This document shows positions 1-9,900 of a DNA stretch of 64,000 nt, in pieces. Positions within the stretch are counted from its first letter, which is position 1, and every line of letters starts with the position of its first letter. The position numbers and the translations under genes are program-made. Under the pieces are notes generated by a model. It was not told the DNA's origin and ran no database searches. It saw nothing but the letters and a program-made list of their open reading frames with translations. Source of the stretch: Acinetobacter sp. ANC 4178 (GTDB lineage: Bacteria > Pseudomonadota > Gammaproteobacteria > Pseudomonadales > Moraxellaceae); contig NZ_SJOD01000002.1 of the NCBI RefSeq assembly GCF_004331175.1, positions 124,001-188,000 of the forward strand, written 5' to 3'.

Positions 1-3000
1 GTTGCTGATCACGCATGTTGCCGAAGCTATCGTACTGACGAACTGCAATCGTATTTTTACCAGCCGCCAATGGCACACCAATAAAGTCAAAGCCTGCTGC
101 ACCACGCTCTTGATAAACCGCTTTTTTACCAATACGCTTTTCCGAAACTTGTTCATCGTTTACAAATAAACGAATGTCGGTGCCTAAAGCACCTTTAACC
201 TGAATCGTGGCTTGTGGTGTAGGTAAAATTTGCTGTTCTTTCAGATTTAAAATCGCCAGTTGATTCGATTCCGAACGCTCCAGTTCTTGCTCTAAATCTA
301 AAACAACTGACGCCTTTACTGGTTCGATTTGAACAGTTTGAATCTCTTTAATCTGATCTTTTTTATATTCAATATTACAATTGGCTGAAGCCCCTGCTGC
401 ACTAATACATCCGCTTGCAGGTTGACCTTGTACATCTGAAACTGAATTGCTGAGTGGATCAACGGTTAAATCTTGACGCAAGGTTTGCTCTAATGCATCC
501 AGTTGCGCATTAATTTTACTGCGGCGGTCTTCAATTTGCTCCGCCAAAGCTTGACTGCATTCACCTGAAGAATCAGTAATCGCGAAGTCTGCTCGGTGCA
601 ATTCGCCACGTTTTAAATCTACGAATCGGCTGGCTGGATCACCTGCTTGACGGTTATTAATCAGCACCAATTCTGCATTATTGGGTAAAGTCGTATTGTC
701 GACTTTTAATACGTGGGTAATCGGTTTAATGCCGTAGAAGTTGTATTTACCTTCACGATCCGTCACCACAAAGCTACCATCTTCCATATAAATACGGATA
801 CCAGGTACACCGCGTTCTCCCGCATCTTGAACGCCATTGCGGTTACAGTCGCTAAAGACTTTCCCGACAATAAAGCCATCTGGACTAAATACACCAGGGG
901 TGACTTTTACTGCGGCCTGTGCTTCATTCGAAACGGTATTTTTGTTGTCCTGCGCGTACACACGGTTAACGCCATCTCCACTCAGCGCATTAGGACCAAT
1001 ATAGACACGGTATTGAACTTTGGCTTGTTGCTTTGGTGTCAGCGTTCCCAAACCTAGCGTCAAATAAGGTCCTTTTCCACCTTCAGGATCTGCATTTTTT
1101 TGCCCATTGACGCGGGTACTGCCTGAAACATAAATAAAACCACGAGGCAAAGTATCTTTCATGTTGACATCATAGAGGGTCGAATCCCCCATATTTGCCA
1201 CCGTAATTTGATAATCTTTAAAATCACCAATTTCGGCAGTATTCGTTCCGACCACTTCTTTTTTAATGACTAATTTGTCATTGCTGGGTACAGAAATATC
1301 TACAGGATCAATTGGAATATCAATATTGAGTGCAGCATCACCCGTCTTTAACGTAAAGTTGCCCCCATACGACCAAGAGCTGTCAACCACACGATCCGCA
1401 AAATTATTATAAATGGTCTTGTCACTGGTAAATTTATAATTGGTAGAGCCTGCAATTGTTGAAGTATCAATATCAAGTCTATAAGTTCCATTTTCCACAA
1501 AAGGATAGACAAATTCGCCTTTACTATTGGTTAGCTGCGTTGCAGGAATCACCACTTTTTCACCCGTGGTTTCATCCAATTTATACGCCACATTTTCAGC
1601 AGGATTACCCTTCGCATCCAACAACGTGACCTTCGCACCAGCAACAGGTAAATTGGTCTTTGCATCAAAAACGACACCATAAGGATCAATTAAAACCGTG
1701 GTATGAATATCTGTAATACTGTTGGTCGAATTACCACTCTCATCTAAACAATCCGTCAAAGACACAATCACCTGATCTCGCTTGACGGTTTGTAGAATCT
1801 GGTCATTCAAATGAATGGCACCCGCTTCTTGTGTTGCTAAAGTGAAGCGGAATACACCTGTATTCGCCCCAGTCTCCACGCCCTGAACATACTCAACATC
1901 CCCAGTCAGCGTCGATTGAACTTTAATTTTGACTTTATCTAAATTGCTACGTGAGGCATTACACATGGCACTATTTGCAGCAATGTATAACGGTTGATTT
2001 AGACTGCCCGTTGCTAAAATATTAGAATAATTTTTGCTGTTATTGCTAATTGATGCACTACCGCCAACGGTTGTCGTCACTTCGTTGGAAACTGTTTTTT
2101 TCAAACTCGAAAGCAAACCATGCTCAACATTAAACACGTTTGAAATTGAGGCATGACTCACATTGGAATTCATGGTCACAACCAACTCGACTGCTTCTGT
2201 GCTATTCGCAGCCAAGGCTTGAGGGTATGCCACCACCAGCGTATTAATTAAAGATTTATCTGCTGGAATCTGACGCGTAAACTTATCTTGTCCTAAAGGA
2301 TATAAAACCAGCGCTTTAGAATTGGTTGGTTTAGCCGATTTAAAGATGGTATTGGCTGGTATTTCATCCAACAAAACCACAGCCTTCATGGTCTCACCAT
2401 CAACGTCAATGGTTTGCAGACCAGAATTACGCTTTGAACTATTTTTCACGCTCAAGTTATAGGTTAAATCATAAGATTGACCCACTTGTGGTTCAATACT
2501 GGTTTTATCGACCGATTTGGTTGCTGTGAGTTGTGGTAAGAAACTAATTAAAGCATTGACCGCATCGGCAATGGCAGTCGGGTCTTGCACAACATAAGCT
2601 TGAAGTGGTAAGTCTACTTGCTGGTTATCATTTAGTGATATGGACGAATCAGCGACCACCCATAAATCAACTTTTTGCCCAGCCTGTAAACTTAAATGTC
2701 CAGTCACCAGTAAATCTGAACTATCAAATTCACCATTTTGATTACTGTCGACATAAATTTTAATATTCGATAATTCTGGAACAATACTTTTATCAATCGC
2801 AATATCGGCAGGTGCATTACTGTGATTGGTCAAAGTATTTAGCCAAATCACTCGCGCACCCGCATCAATTTCTAATCGTGTTGGTGAAGTGAGGCTAATC
2901 ACATATTTAGGAGTGATGGTCACTTGGACGGTATTTGAAACCGATTGACCAATTTGACCATCAGTTTGCATAAAACTTGCATACGCGGTATTGGTAATAT

Positions 3001-3118
3001 TTTGCCCAGCAGCAGGCATCACAGCATAAGCATGATTTACCAATGCCATAGCCGTAGCTAAGCTTGAAAAAATAAGCTTGATCTTATGATTCTGTAGCGG
3101 CTGAACTCGTTTAATCAC
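1..3118 (-). CDS. Large exported DUF11/SdrD-B-like repeat protein, 3' end outside window
   Basis: Open frame reading from a GTG at 3118 past position 1, so at least 1039 codons with no stop seen. GTG is chosen because GGGG lies about 8 nt upstream and the next in-frame stop upstream is at 3151-3149. Residues 1-32 form a signal peptide ending in an AYA-type site. Then come an Ig-like/DUF11 N-terminal region, a carboxypeptidase-regulatory-like segment (around residue 500, PVAGAKVTLLD), a DUF11 repeat around 600-700 (YQITVANMGDSTLYDV) and an SdrD-B-like repeat (GKVFSDCNRNGVQDAGE). The visible C-terminal part is a coiled/linker stretch followed by another beta-rich domain. It is the last gene of a unit starting at 6474. 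Function is unknown; a surface or secretion role is inferred. The unseen C-terminus could hold an outer-membrane anchor. Confidence 0.8.
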   Translation of the reverse strand, partial: MIKRVQPLQNHKIKLIFSSLATAMALVNHAYAVMPAAGQNITNTAYASFMQTDGQIGQSVSNTVQVTITPKYVISLTSPTRLEIDAGARVIWLNTLTNHSNAPADIAIDKSIVPELSNIKIYVDSNQNGEFDSSDLLVTGHLSLQAGQKVDLWVVADSSISLNDNQQVDLPLQAYVVQDPTAIADAVNALISFLPQLTATKSVDKTSIEPQVGQSYDLTYNLSVKNSSKRNSGLQTIDVDGETMKAVVLLDEIPANTIFKSAKPTNSKALVLYPLGQDKFTRQIPADKSLINTLVVAYPQALAANSTEAVELVVTMNSNVSHASISNVFNVEHGLLSSLKKTVSNEVTTTVGGSASISNNSKNYSNILATGSLNQPLYIAANSAMCNASRSNLDKVKIKVQSTLTGDVEYVQGVETGANTGVFRFTLATQEAGAIHLNDQILQTVKRDQVIVSLTDCLDESGNSTNSITDIHTTVLIDPYGVVFDAKTNLPVAGAKVTLLDAKGNPAENVAYKLDETTGEKVVIPATQLTNSKGEFVYPFVENGTYRLDIDTSTIAGSTNYKFTSDKTIYNNFADRVVDSSWSYGGNFTLKTGDAALNIDIPIDPVDISVPSNDKLVIKKEVVGTNTAEIGDFKDYQITVANMGDSTLYDVNMKDTLPRGFIYVSGSTRVNGQKNADPEGGKGPYLTLGLGTLTPKQQAKVQYRVYIGPNALSGDGVNRVYAQDNKNTVSNEAQAAVKVTPGVFSPDGFIVGKVFSDCNRNGVQDAGERGVPGIRIYMEDGSFVVTDREGKYNFYGIKPITHVLKVDNTTLPNNAELVLINNRQAGDPASRFVDLKRGELHRADFAITDSSGECSQALAEQIEDRRSKINAQLDALEQTLRQDLTVDPLSNSVSDVQGQPASGCISAAGASANCNIEYKKDQIKEIQTVQIEPVKASVVLDLEQELERSESNQLAILNLKEQQILPTPQATIQVKGALGTDIRLFVNDEQVSEKRIGKKAVYQERGAAGFDFIGVPLAAGKNTIAVRQYDSFGNMRDQQ

Positions 3119-3155
3119 GAAAATACCCCAATACCGAGCAAAAGCAGGTTAAAGG

Positions 3156-3180
3156 GATAGGCACTAAAGTGATGCCTATC
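3156..3180. other. Intercistronic hairpin
   Basis: Perfect 8-bp inverted repeat (GATAGGCA / TGCCTATC) with a 9-nt loop in the 93-bp gap between two DUF11 genes. There is only a weak T-run on the minus side, so it may be a weak attenuator or mRNA-stability hairpin rather than a true terminator. Confidence 0.4.
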
Positions 3181-3211
3181 CACATAAATAGTTATTGATG
3201 TTTTGAGTTAA

Positions 3212-5935
3212 TTATTGAGCATCAACTTTGACGCTGAACTTCATCGTAACGGTTTCAGATGGAGCCAAATCAAACTGAGATGACTTCAAGTTGTTTGCCG
3301 TGTTGGTCACTGTACCTTTTGACACTGGATCTAGTGCAGCTGCAGGCGACGAACCTAGCGTGGTGTAACTTGGTACAGCATCGGTAATTTCAACTTTAGT
3401 CACCGCCTGATTACCATCATTTACCGCTTTGATTTGGTAAATGATACAAGCACCCGGTTTAGCCTGAAGTGTAAATGTTCCAAAGCTACCATCTGGTGTT
3501 CCGTCACATGCTGCATCAAGTGCTTGCATTTTTTCCAGACGAACTTGACCAATGTTCACTGTGGTTTTGTCCGTAACAGTGATCGCAGCAGGAGCCGCCG
3601 TACCATTTAATGCACCAGTAGGTGTAACCGTCACAATCGATAGATCGGCTTGACCCGCTGTTGCATTACTTGGTGCTTCAACTTTAACCAAGATATTGAT
3701 ACTTTCTTTTGGAGAAAGACCATCAGCACCATTGGTTGCAGTTAACCACTTGTTAAGGTTCTGAACATCAGTAACCAACTCATCCGTGTCTGCAATACCA
3801 TTGTTGTTTTTATCAACATAAACAGAAGTCACAAAACCGTTAGTTGCAGGGTCATGTGTAATGCTGATAGGCAATGTTCCATCAGCAATACCCTCTACAA
3901 CGTTACCGTTGTTGGTTAAGGTATGTTTATAGACAATCGTACCACCCGGTGCAACCTGACCTTGTTGGTCCGCCAAGAATGAAAGTCCACGAACTGCTTC
4001 CACAGTAAGATGATCTTTCATCTTGTCTGTTAAGCCTGTTGCAGGTGAATTAATTGTGAAGACAATGTCTTGGCTATTTGCAGGTGTTGCATCTGTAGAT
4101 GGAGTCACCTTGGCACAGAAATACGCCGTTGCATTAGGCTGAATAGCACCCGTATTGGTCACTTTAGTCGCTGAACATACACCACTTGAATCAGCAACGA
4201 AGTATTCAACTGTCCAACCCGCTGGTAATGCTTGTTCAGTACCAAAGTTATAGTTGTCTGCTGTTGAACCATAATTCGTTACAGCAATTGGGAACGTAGC
4301 TGCAACACCTGGTTTAGTGGTTACCGTGTTGACGACATTACCTGGAACGTATATGCCTTCACCCGTTAAACCTGTATCATCTTCCGCGTAGTTTTTATTC
4401 CCTTTACCATTGCTTAAATCGACTTTTGATGCTGTGATATTGGTAATTCTTAAAGTCACGGTATCTGAAGATGCTGGCGCATGTACAGGTGTAATGGTTA
4501 AGATTGTGTCCAAACCAGGTGCTGTAATTGGGCCGGTATAACCATTTGGCAAAGTAATCCGTGCAGAGATTTCAAGGTGACCACCTGAAGCCAATGGGCC
4601 ACTGTCTACGCTTGCATCACCATTGGTATCGGTTAACGGTGTATTACCATCTGACTTTAATAACTCAACAATAGAACCTGCAGGTAGTGCAGATTTATTC
4701 ACGGTAATGTTATACGTTTCAGCTACATTGCCAAGGTTGTGAATCCAGATATCTTCTGTAGAGCTTGATGCACCAAATAAAACTGGAGAACCTTGTACTG
4801 CTGTGGTGGTGATCAAGTCATCTTTAGCGAGATTGCCAGAAACTTTTTGCGCATCCGAATAAGTATCGGTCGCGTTATCGTTGATGGTACCTGTATAGGT
4901 AGACTGTACAGTTACATCATATGGGTTGGTAGGTTGAGAAGTCTCAGTACCCGGACCATCTGGATCAAATGTCGCGATGTTGGTAATTTTTCCTGCAGGA
5001 GCTGTATTATCCACCGTCACTTGGAAGGTTAACTTGCCCGTACTGTTACGCACTACAGAAGCAAGAACTAACTGAACTTTACCATTAGTAAATTCATACT
5101 TCGCTGCTGCTGCCGCTTCATCACCAGTCGCATCGGTCAATGCTGCTGTCTGACCGCTCCAACGTGCTGAACCTGCAACATAAGTCACGCCTGAAGGTAA
5201 AATATCTTCAATGGTTAAATTAGTTGCGTCGGCATTACCTGTGTTTTTATAGGTCAATTCATACGTTACGGTATCGCCACGCGCAACTGAAGTGACATTG
5301 GCAGACTTCGTGACTTGAATAACCGCACCTGAAACAATCGTTACGGTGTCAGTATTCAGTTTGGTTTTGTCTGCAATAACTGTAATGTAAGTACTTGCCG
5401 CAGACAGTGCTAATTGACCAGAATTACCAGCTGTTGCTGTTGCTGCGGTTGTACCCACTACAACTAAGCCTACAGACTCGCCAGCATTTAAGGTAACTTT
5501 TTGACCTGCCAAATTCGTACCGTTATCAGGCACACCATCTTTATTCGCATCTAAATAAATCGCAATGTTGGAGAAATCAAAATTATCCCCAGCCACATTC
5601 GCTAAATTTAGCGTAAATTCATCCGTTCCATTACCTGTATTGGTTAATACGTGCGATAAAGTCACGACACCATTCGGGTTGGCAGTTGCGGTACGGTTTT
5701 GCTCGAGTGTGAAGCTACCTACTTGTAAAACCGTGGTTTTAACTTCATTTGACGTTACAGTACGTGTGGTAGATGTACCATCTACATACGATGCTGTTGC
5801 AATGTTACTAATATTTGTTCCCGCGGCTGGCGCTGCTGCATGTGCACCTGTCGCGAAAAAAGCAAAGCCCCCCAAAACTGTGGCAATTGACACATAAAGG
5901 CTATTTCGCTTTGTTGTCTTCAAATTCATAGGCAT
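3212..5935 (-). CDS. Exported DUF11-repeat protein (907 aa)
   Basis: The signal peptide covers residues 1-33, with a hydrophobic core and cleavage after AHA. The mature protein starts with an SNIATASY-type motif also found in the neighbouring paralogues. A DUF11 repeat lies around residues 205-310 (YELTYKNTGNADATNL), more Ig-like beta repeats fill the middle, and a C-terminal DUF11-like domain carries two cysteines (AACDG and GACIIYQ). Three Asp/Asn-rich loops (DANKDGVPD, DTNGDASVD, DKNNNGIAD) resemble calcium-binding loops. A GGGGGA Shine-Dalgarno lies 5 nt before the first ATG; a second ATG at 5929 is possible. No sortase signal, transmembrane tail or beta-barrel is visible, so localisation beyond the periplasm is not settled. 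DUF11 domains occur in many bacterial cell-surface proteins, but no biochemical role is known for this type. Confidence 0.85.
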   Translation of the reverse strand: MPMNLKTTKRNSLYVSIATVLGGFAFFATGAHAAAPAAGTNISNIATASYVDGTSTTRTVTSNEVKTTVLQVGSFTLEQNRTATANPNGVVTLSHVLTNTGNGTDEFTLNLANVAGDNFDFSNIAIYLDANKDGVPDNGTNLAGQKVTLNAGESVGLVVVGTTAATATAGNSGQLALSAASTYITVIADKTKLNTDTVTIVSGAVIQVTKSANVTSVARGDTVTYELTYKNTGNADATNLTIEDILPSGVTYVAGSARWSGQTAALTDATGDEAAAAAKYEFTNGKVQLVLASVVRNSTGKLTFQVTVDNTAPAGKITNIATFDPDGPGTETSQPTNPYDVTVQSTYTGTINDNATDTYSDAQKVSGNLAKDDLITTTAVQGSPVLFGASSSTEDIWIHNLGNVAETYNITVNKSALPAGSIVELLKSDGNTPLTDTNGDASVDSGPLASGGHLEISARITLPNGYTGPITAPGLDTILTITPVHAPASSDTVTLRITNITASKVDLSNGKGNKNYAEDDTGLTGEGIYVPGNVVNTVTTKPGVAATFPIAVTNYGSTADNYNFGTEQALPAGWTVEYFVADSSGVCSATKVTNTGAIQPNATAYFCAKVTPSTDATPANSQDIVFTINSPATGLTDKMKDHLTVEAVRGLSFLADQQGQVAPGGTIVYKHTLTNNGNVVEGIADGTLPISITHDPATNGFVTSVYVDKNNNGIADTDELVTDVQNLNKWLTATNGADGLSPKESINILVKVEAPSNATAGQADLSIVTVTPTGALNGTAAPAAITVTDKTTVNIGQVRLEKMQALDAACDGTPDGSFGTFTLQAKPGACIIYQIKAVNDGNQAVTKVEITDAVPSYTTLGSSPAAALDPVSKGTVTNTANNLKSSQFDLAPSETVTMKFSVKVDAQ

Positions 5936-5982
5936 AAGAGTCCCCCGACTCCATCAAAATGATGTATATAAAACTTTAGAAA

Positions 5983-6474
5983 TTAATCGTTTGATGCATT
6001 TACTTTGGCTTGTGCACTAACAGTGACTGTTTTCTTGGCAGGCAATTCCATGATTTGCCACTGTAAAGCGCGGTATTCTTTGAGTGGAACATTGACAAGT
6101 TTTCCATCTACTTTTTTCTTTAATGGCATCGCAGCAAAGTTAACGCCATCGATACTCGCCAGCGCACCTGAAGGCAGGCTGTTGCCTAAATATTGCGTAT
6201 CTGCTGGAATAGGCAATGTTGCTTTTAAGCTTTTAATGCTGTGTGTCGTGTTGTTGGTATAAGTCGCACGATACTCGATAACATCTTGAGGCTTGATTGA
6301 GTCTGCAGCTTGAAACTGTGCATTCCCTTTACTGTCTACAACTTTTTTGAATGCTTTCAACTGAATTGATACAGGCTCATTGGATGTGGTTGCGGCAGCC
6401 ATTCCATGAGCAGCCCCCCCAGCAAGCATTAAACCCATCATCAATTTTTTCAGCGTAGTTCTTTTGTTTAACAT
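5983..6474 (-). CDS. Small exported single-DUF11-domain protein (163 aa)
   Basis: A signal peptide of about 27 residues (basic MLNKRTTLKK, then a hydrophobic core) is followed by one DUF11-like beta domain with the typical YTNN and LPIPADTQY strands. An in-frame ATG at 6501 lies upstream, but the ATG at 6474 is preferred: it has a GGA about 9 nt upstream and begins exactly at the signal peptide. The gene is first in a transcription unit with the 907-codon gene 47 bp downstream and the giant partial gene after it. It is far smaller than its neighbours and may be an accessory subunit or chaperone-like partner of the large repeat proteins; that is inference. Confidence 0.8.
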   Translation of the reverse strand: MLNKRTTLKKLMMGLMLAGGAAHGMAAATTSNEPVSIQLKAFKKVVDSKGNAQFQAADSIKPQDVIEYRATYTNNTTHSIKSLKATLPIPADTQYLGNSLPSGALASIDGVNFAAMPLKKKVDGKLVNVPLKEYRALQWQIMELPAKKTVTVSAQAKVNASND

Positions 6475-6660
6475 GATTTTATCCACTGCAAACCAATGCA
6501 TATATTTGCGACATTAATCACATTTAAGTAAATTAATGCTGCAAAGCTCAAAGCAATATTAAACAAAAAACGAACGCATCACCATACATTTTATAAAAAA
6601 AATGTTAACCAGTTCACTCTTGATTTTTTAATTTAGTTATATAACTTTACAAATTTTGAA

Positions 6661-6676
6661 ATAAACAGCTGTTTAT
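6661..6676. promoter_or_regulatory. Perfect 16-bp palindrome, possible operator
   Basis: The sequence ATAAACAG/CTGTTTAT is perfectly self-complementary. It lies about 190 bp upstream of the start of the 163-aa DUF11 gene, in the 420-bp non-coding gap that must hold the promoter of the second DUF11 unit. It has no T-run and no loop, so a protein-binding site is more likely than a terminator. No regulator is identified. Confidence 0.4.
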
Positions 6677-6701
6677 CATTAATTTTCATAAAAACAGTGA
6701 G

Positions 6702-6724
6702 TTTACATAAAGAAACAATGTAAA
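6702..6724. promoter_or_regulatory. Inverted repeat TTTACAT-N9-ATGTAAA, possible operator
   Basis: Two 7-bp half-sites in inverted orientation sit 25 bp from the perfect palindrome at 6661-6676, in the upstream region of the second DUF11 unit. The spacing is compatible with a dimeric regulator. Apart from these two elements, the gap 6502-6893 shows only AT-rich sequence without a convincing reading frame. Confidence 0.3.
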
Positions 6725-6893
6725 GCTTTGCGTGATTATTCCCTTATTCTTAAGATGAAATTAGACCGAACATTCAAACCAAGTAGTTGTTTAAAATATT
6801 TATTTATGATTATTTTTTAATATAATTCCTGTAGATTTAACGCATCTAATTGCTTCAAGCAAAATACGGGATATTGTTCGCTGTAAATTTAAT

Positions 6894-6933
6894 GAAAAAA
6901 ATAAAGTCGGCGCCATAAAAATGACCCGACCTT
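6894..6933 (-). terminator. Rho-independent terminator of the first DUF11 unit
   Basis: On the minus strand a stem AAGGTCGG...CCGACTT is followed by TTTATTTTTT. It begins 24 bp after the stop codon of the 1292-codon gene and separates the upstream three-gene unit from the second unit. Confidence 0.65.
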
Positions 6934-6956
6934 ATTGTATTGACCTAAAATCAAAA

Positions 6957-9900
6957 CTAGTTTGGAATCCGCACGCAGAAACCCACTTGCCCCTTTTGCT
7001 TAGGCGCCAATACCCCCGGAATCGTCCATTTTAATTGCCCTGAACTTTCCTGAGTTTGACAACCCGATGCCGTACAAGACATGGTTCCATAAACTGTTCC
7101 AAGTGGAACGCTATCTTTAAGGACAATATCAACCAAGTTTTTATTTGAATTATTGGTATAGGTGATTTGATATTCCAAATAATCGCCTTTAGCCGCTTGA
7201 TTCGTGACGGTAAACGGCGTTGAATCATTGCTCGGTGCAGGACATGCAGAGGTTTTTCTCACCAACTTACTCATGTTTAAACCTGCTGTACCAATGGTCG
7301 TAATATCGTTCACACTATTACTTTCCTTGGATGTCGCAGTACTATAAGTTGCCTTGCCATTAACCTTAAAACTCGCAATAAAACGATCTCCACCTTGTGC
7401 CGTGGTAGGTGAATTTACGCGTTGAATCAAACAAATTTTTTCATTGGCTTTCAATACACGACTGGTGAGTAAACTCTCACCCTGGTCTAACTGTGCATTA
7501 CAGTTACTATCGACATAAACCAAACTCTGCCAAGGTTGATTATTTGCTGGTTGTTTCTCTTTGCTTTCCGTTAAATTAAGCGCATTCATGACACTTTTCG
7601 CACTGAGCTCATGTGGGTAATCCACTACATCACCCGCCACAATGGTTTTTTGTCCATTTTGGGTTAAGACCAACTGTAACTCGGCATCGCCAAACAAGAA
7701 ACCATCATAACTGGTCACATTTGCCGCCTTAGGAATAGTAAAGAAGTCATTCGTTGTGTCGGCTGTTGCGGTCACACTACTGGCTTTTGCAGAACTGACT
7801 GAATCAAAACCCGTCAAATTACGCTGCACAAGACAAACATTACTGCGCCCAGCAAATACATCATCTAAGGTCTGTATTTTAAAATCACCATTGGCATTGC
7901 TGGTTGTAGAAGCCAAAACTGCTTTACTAGTACAATCTTGCAGTTCAACCACACTGCCCGCAATTCCCACTTCACCTGCATCTACAATCGCATTATATGC
8001 CTTAGAAACATCCGAAGTGGTACCGCTGTTATCGTTAAACACACGCCCCGAAAATACATAACCCGCTTTTTTACTGTTGGTCACACGACAAACGAGTTTT
8101 GCAGCAAATTTCACATTCGTTGCAGGTATGGTTTGGGTCATACCATTTACGCCACCCAAATTTGAAGTGCTATTGCCCGAAACTGCTGCATTGGTATCGG
8201 TACATTCAATACTTTTCAGTGAATATAAAGTCGAGGTTGATTCAGCAAAACTGATGGCTGTGTTTGGTGTTGCATAAGCCAATAATGAGCCTTGCTCGAC
8301 GGGTGATGTACTGGTTTTTAAACGAACCGATTGTGCAGTCCCTACTACCGTTGTGACTACTTCACCACTGGTAATAGTTTCAGCGTTGGCATTGCTCAAG
8401 TTGGTAAAAGTACTAAAGTTGAAGCTGTCTGTGCCATTTTCAGACACTTTATTCATTTCAAAAGTCGGTTTTAAGCATGCATTGACTTCATTTAGACCAA
8501 TACCAATATCATCTCCCGCAACACTAGAGCCTGCATAACTTTGAAACTCTGTGCGTACCATATTGATACTGGTCACAGCCGTTGGCAAAGTAATGGTAAA
8601 ATTAATCGAGCCTGGATCAGTTTGGTAAGACGTTAAAGTATAATCTGCCTGCGAAACCTGTGCACCATTTAAGGCATTAAAAGAGGCTGTTAAATTAGCA
8701 CTTTTTCCTGGTGTGGTTAATACAGCATACACAACGCCATCTACCAATATTCGCATGTTCACTGCCGTTGTATTACTTCGTGGTGAGCCATATGACCAAC
8801 TCAAACGACCTTTTAATTGCAATGCACCATTTATACCAGTGCCATACATCACCGTATTCGGAAGAACTGTTGGACTCGAACCTGCAGTTTTTAGATTATT
8901 ATCAAAAGCCGCCAAGGTATTATCTGCATCATACTTTCTAAAAGTAGTATCAGACACCAAATTTACTGCTTGACCAGATAAACACTGATTTTGGGAGCTG
9001 CCAGTGGTGCTTGGCGTATTCTGTGTAATCGTCATATTTGCAGTTGCATTATTATTTACAGAATTTGAATCGAATACGCTGGTCGAAATCGTTGCTGTGT
9101 TAGCTACAGAACCTGCTTTATAAGCTAAGCCTGTTATAGTGAACTCTAAATAATTAACATCTTTTCCATTTGCGGGAAGATTCAGCCCTGTCGCAGTTAA
9201 ATTATTACTACTTTCCGAAACTACCATATTAGCCGTGCTTGGACACACTGCAGTACCATATTTGGTACATGACCAGCTTAAACCTGAGAGATTAGTCGGA
9301 ACAGGATCTGCTAAGACTGCATCAGTAACAGCCAAGCCACCATTATTCCAAGCCTTAATCGTATATTTCACAACATCGCCAGCATTATAGGTAGCCTTAT
9401 CAGAAATTTTTGAGACTTCCAGATCGGCAGAAGCAAGTACAGTATCTTGGTCCGCTGTCGTACAAGCACCTGTGGTTGAGTTAAATGAACGGGTAATACC
9501 GTTTGCATTTAAAGTTGTACAACTTGCACCTGTTGAAGAACCTAAGGTTGGCACATCCACCGTAGCAGTGTTCGTTACCGTGCTGCCTGCCGCAGCATCT
9601 ACACGTGCTGTGACTAAAATTTCGTAAAATTCGCCAGAAGCCAAGCTTCCTGTATCAATAGAAGCTAAACTATTTAAAGCTGGAGCTGTGGTACATTTAT
9701 TGCCTGCAGCCGTACTACAAGCAACGGCTGTAGCGGTTAACCCAGTTCCCACGACGTCCTTAAGCAAAGTGCCTGTATAAGTATCGGGGCCGTTATTCGT
9801 TACACGGACGGTATAAGTCGTCGTACTGCCTGAATAGACTTGGGTCGTGTTATTGGTTTTTGAAACCACCAAATCACCCACCATAGAGTCAACACTTGAA

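Noticed and set aside
713-1057. Plus-strand open frame of 114 codons inside the first DUF11 gene
   Set aside because: It lies wholly antisense to a long, well-supported reading frame with signal peptide and repeats; no family pattern is visible.
8077-8973. Several plus-strand frames inside the 1292-codon gene
   Set aside because: Antisense shadows of a repeat protein with biased codon use.
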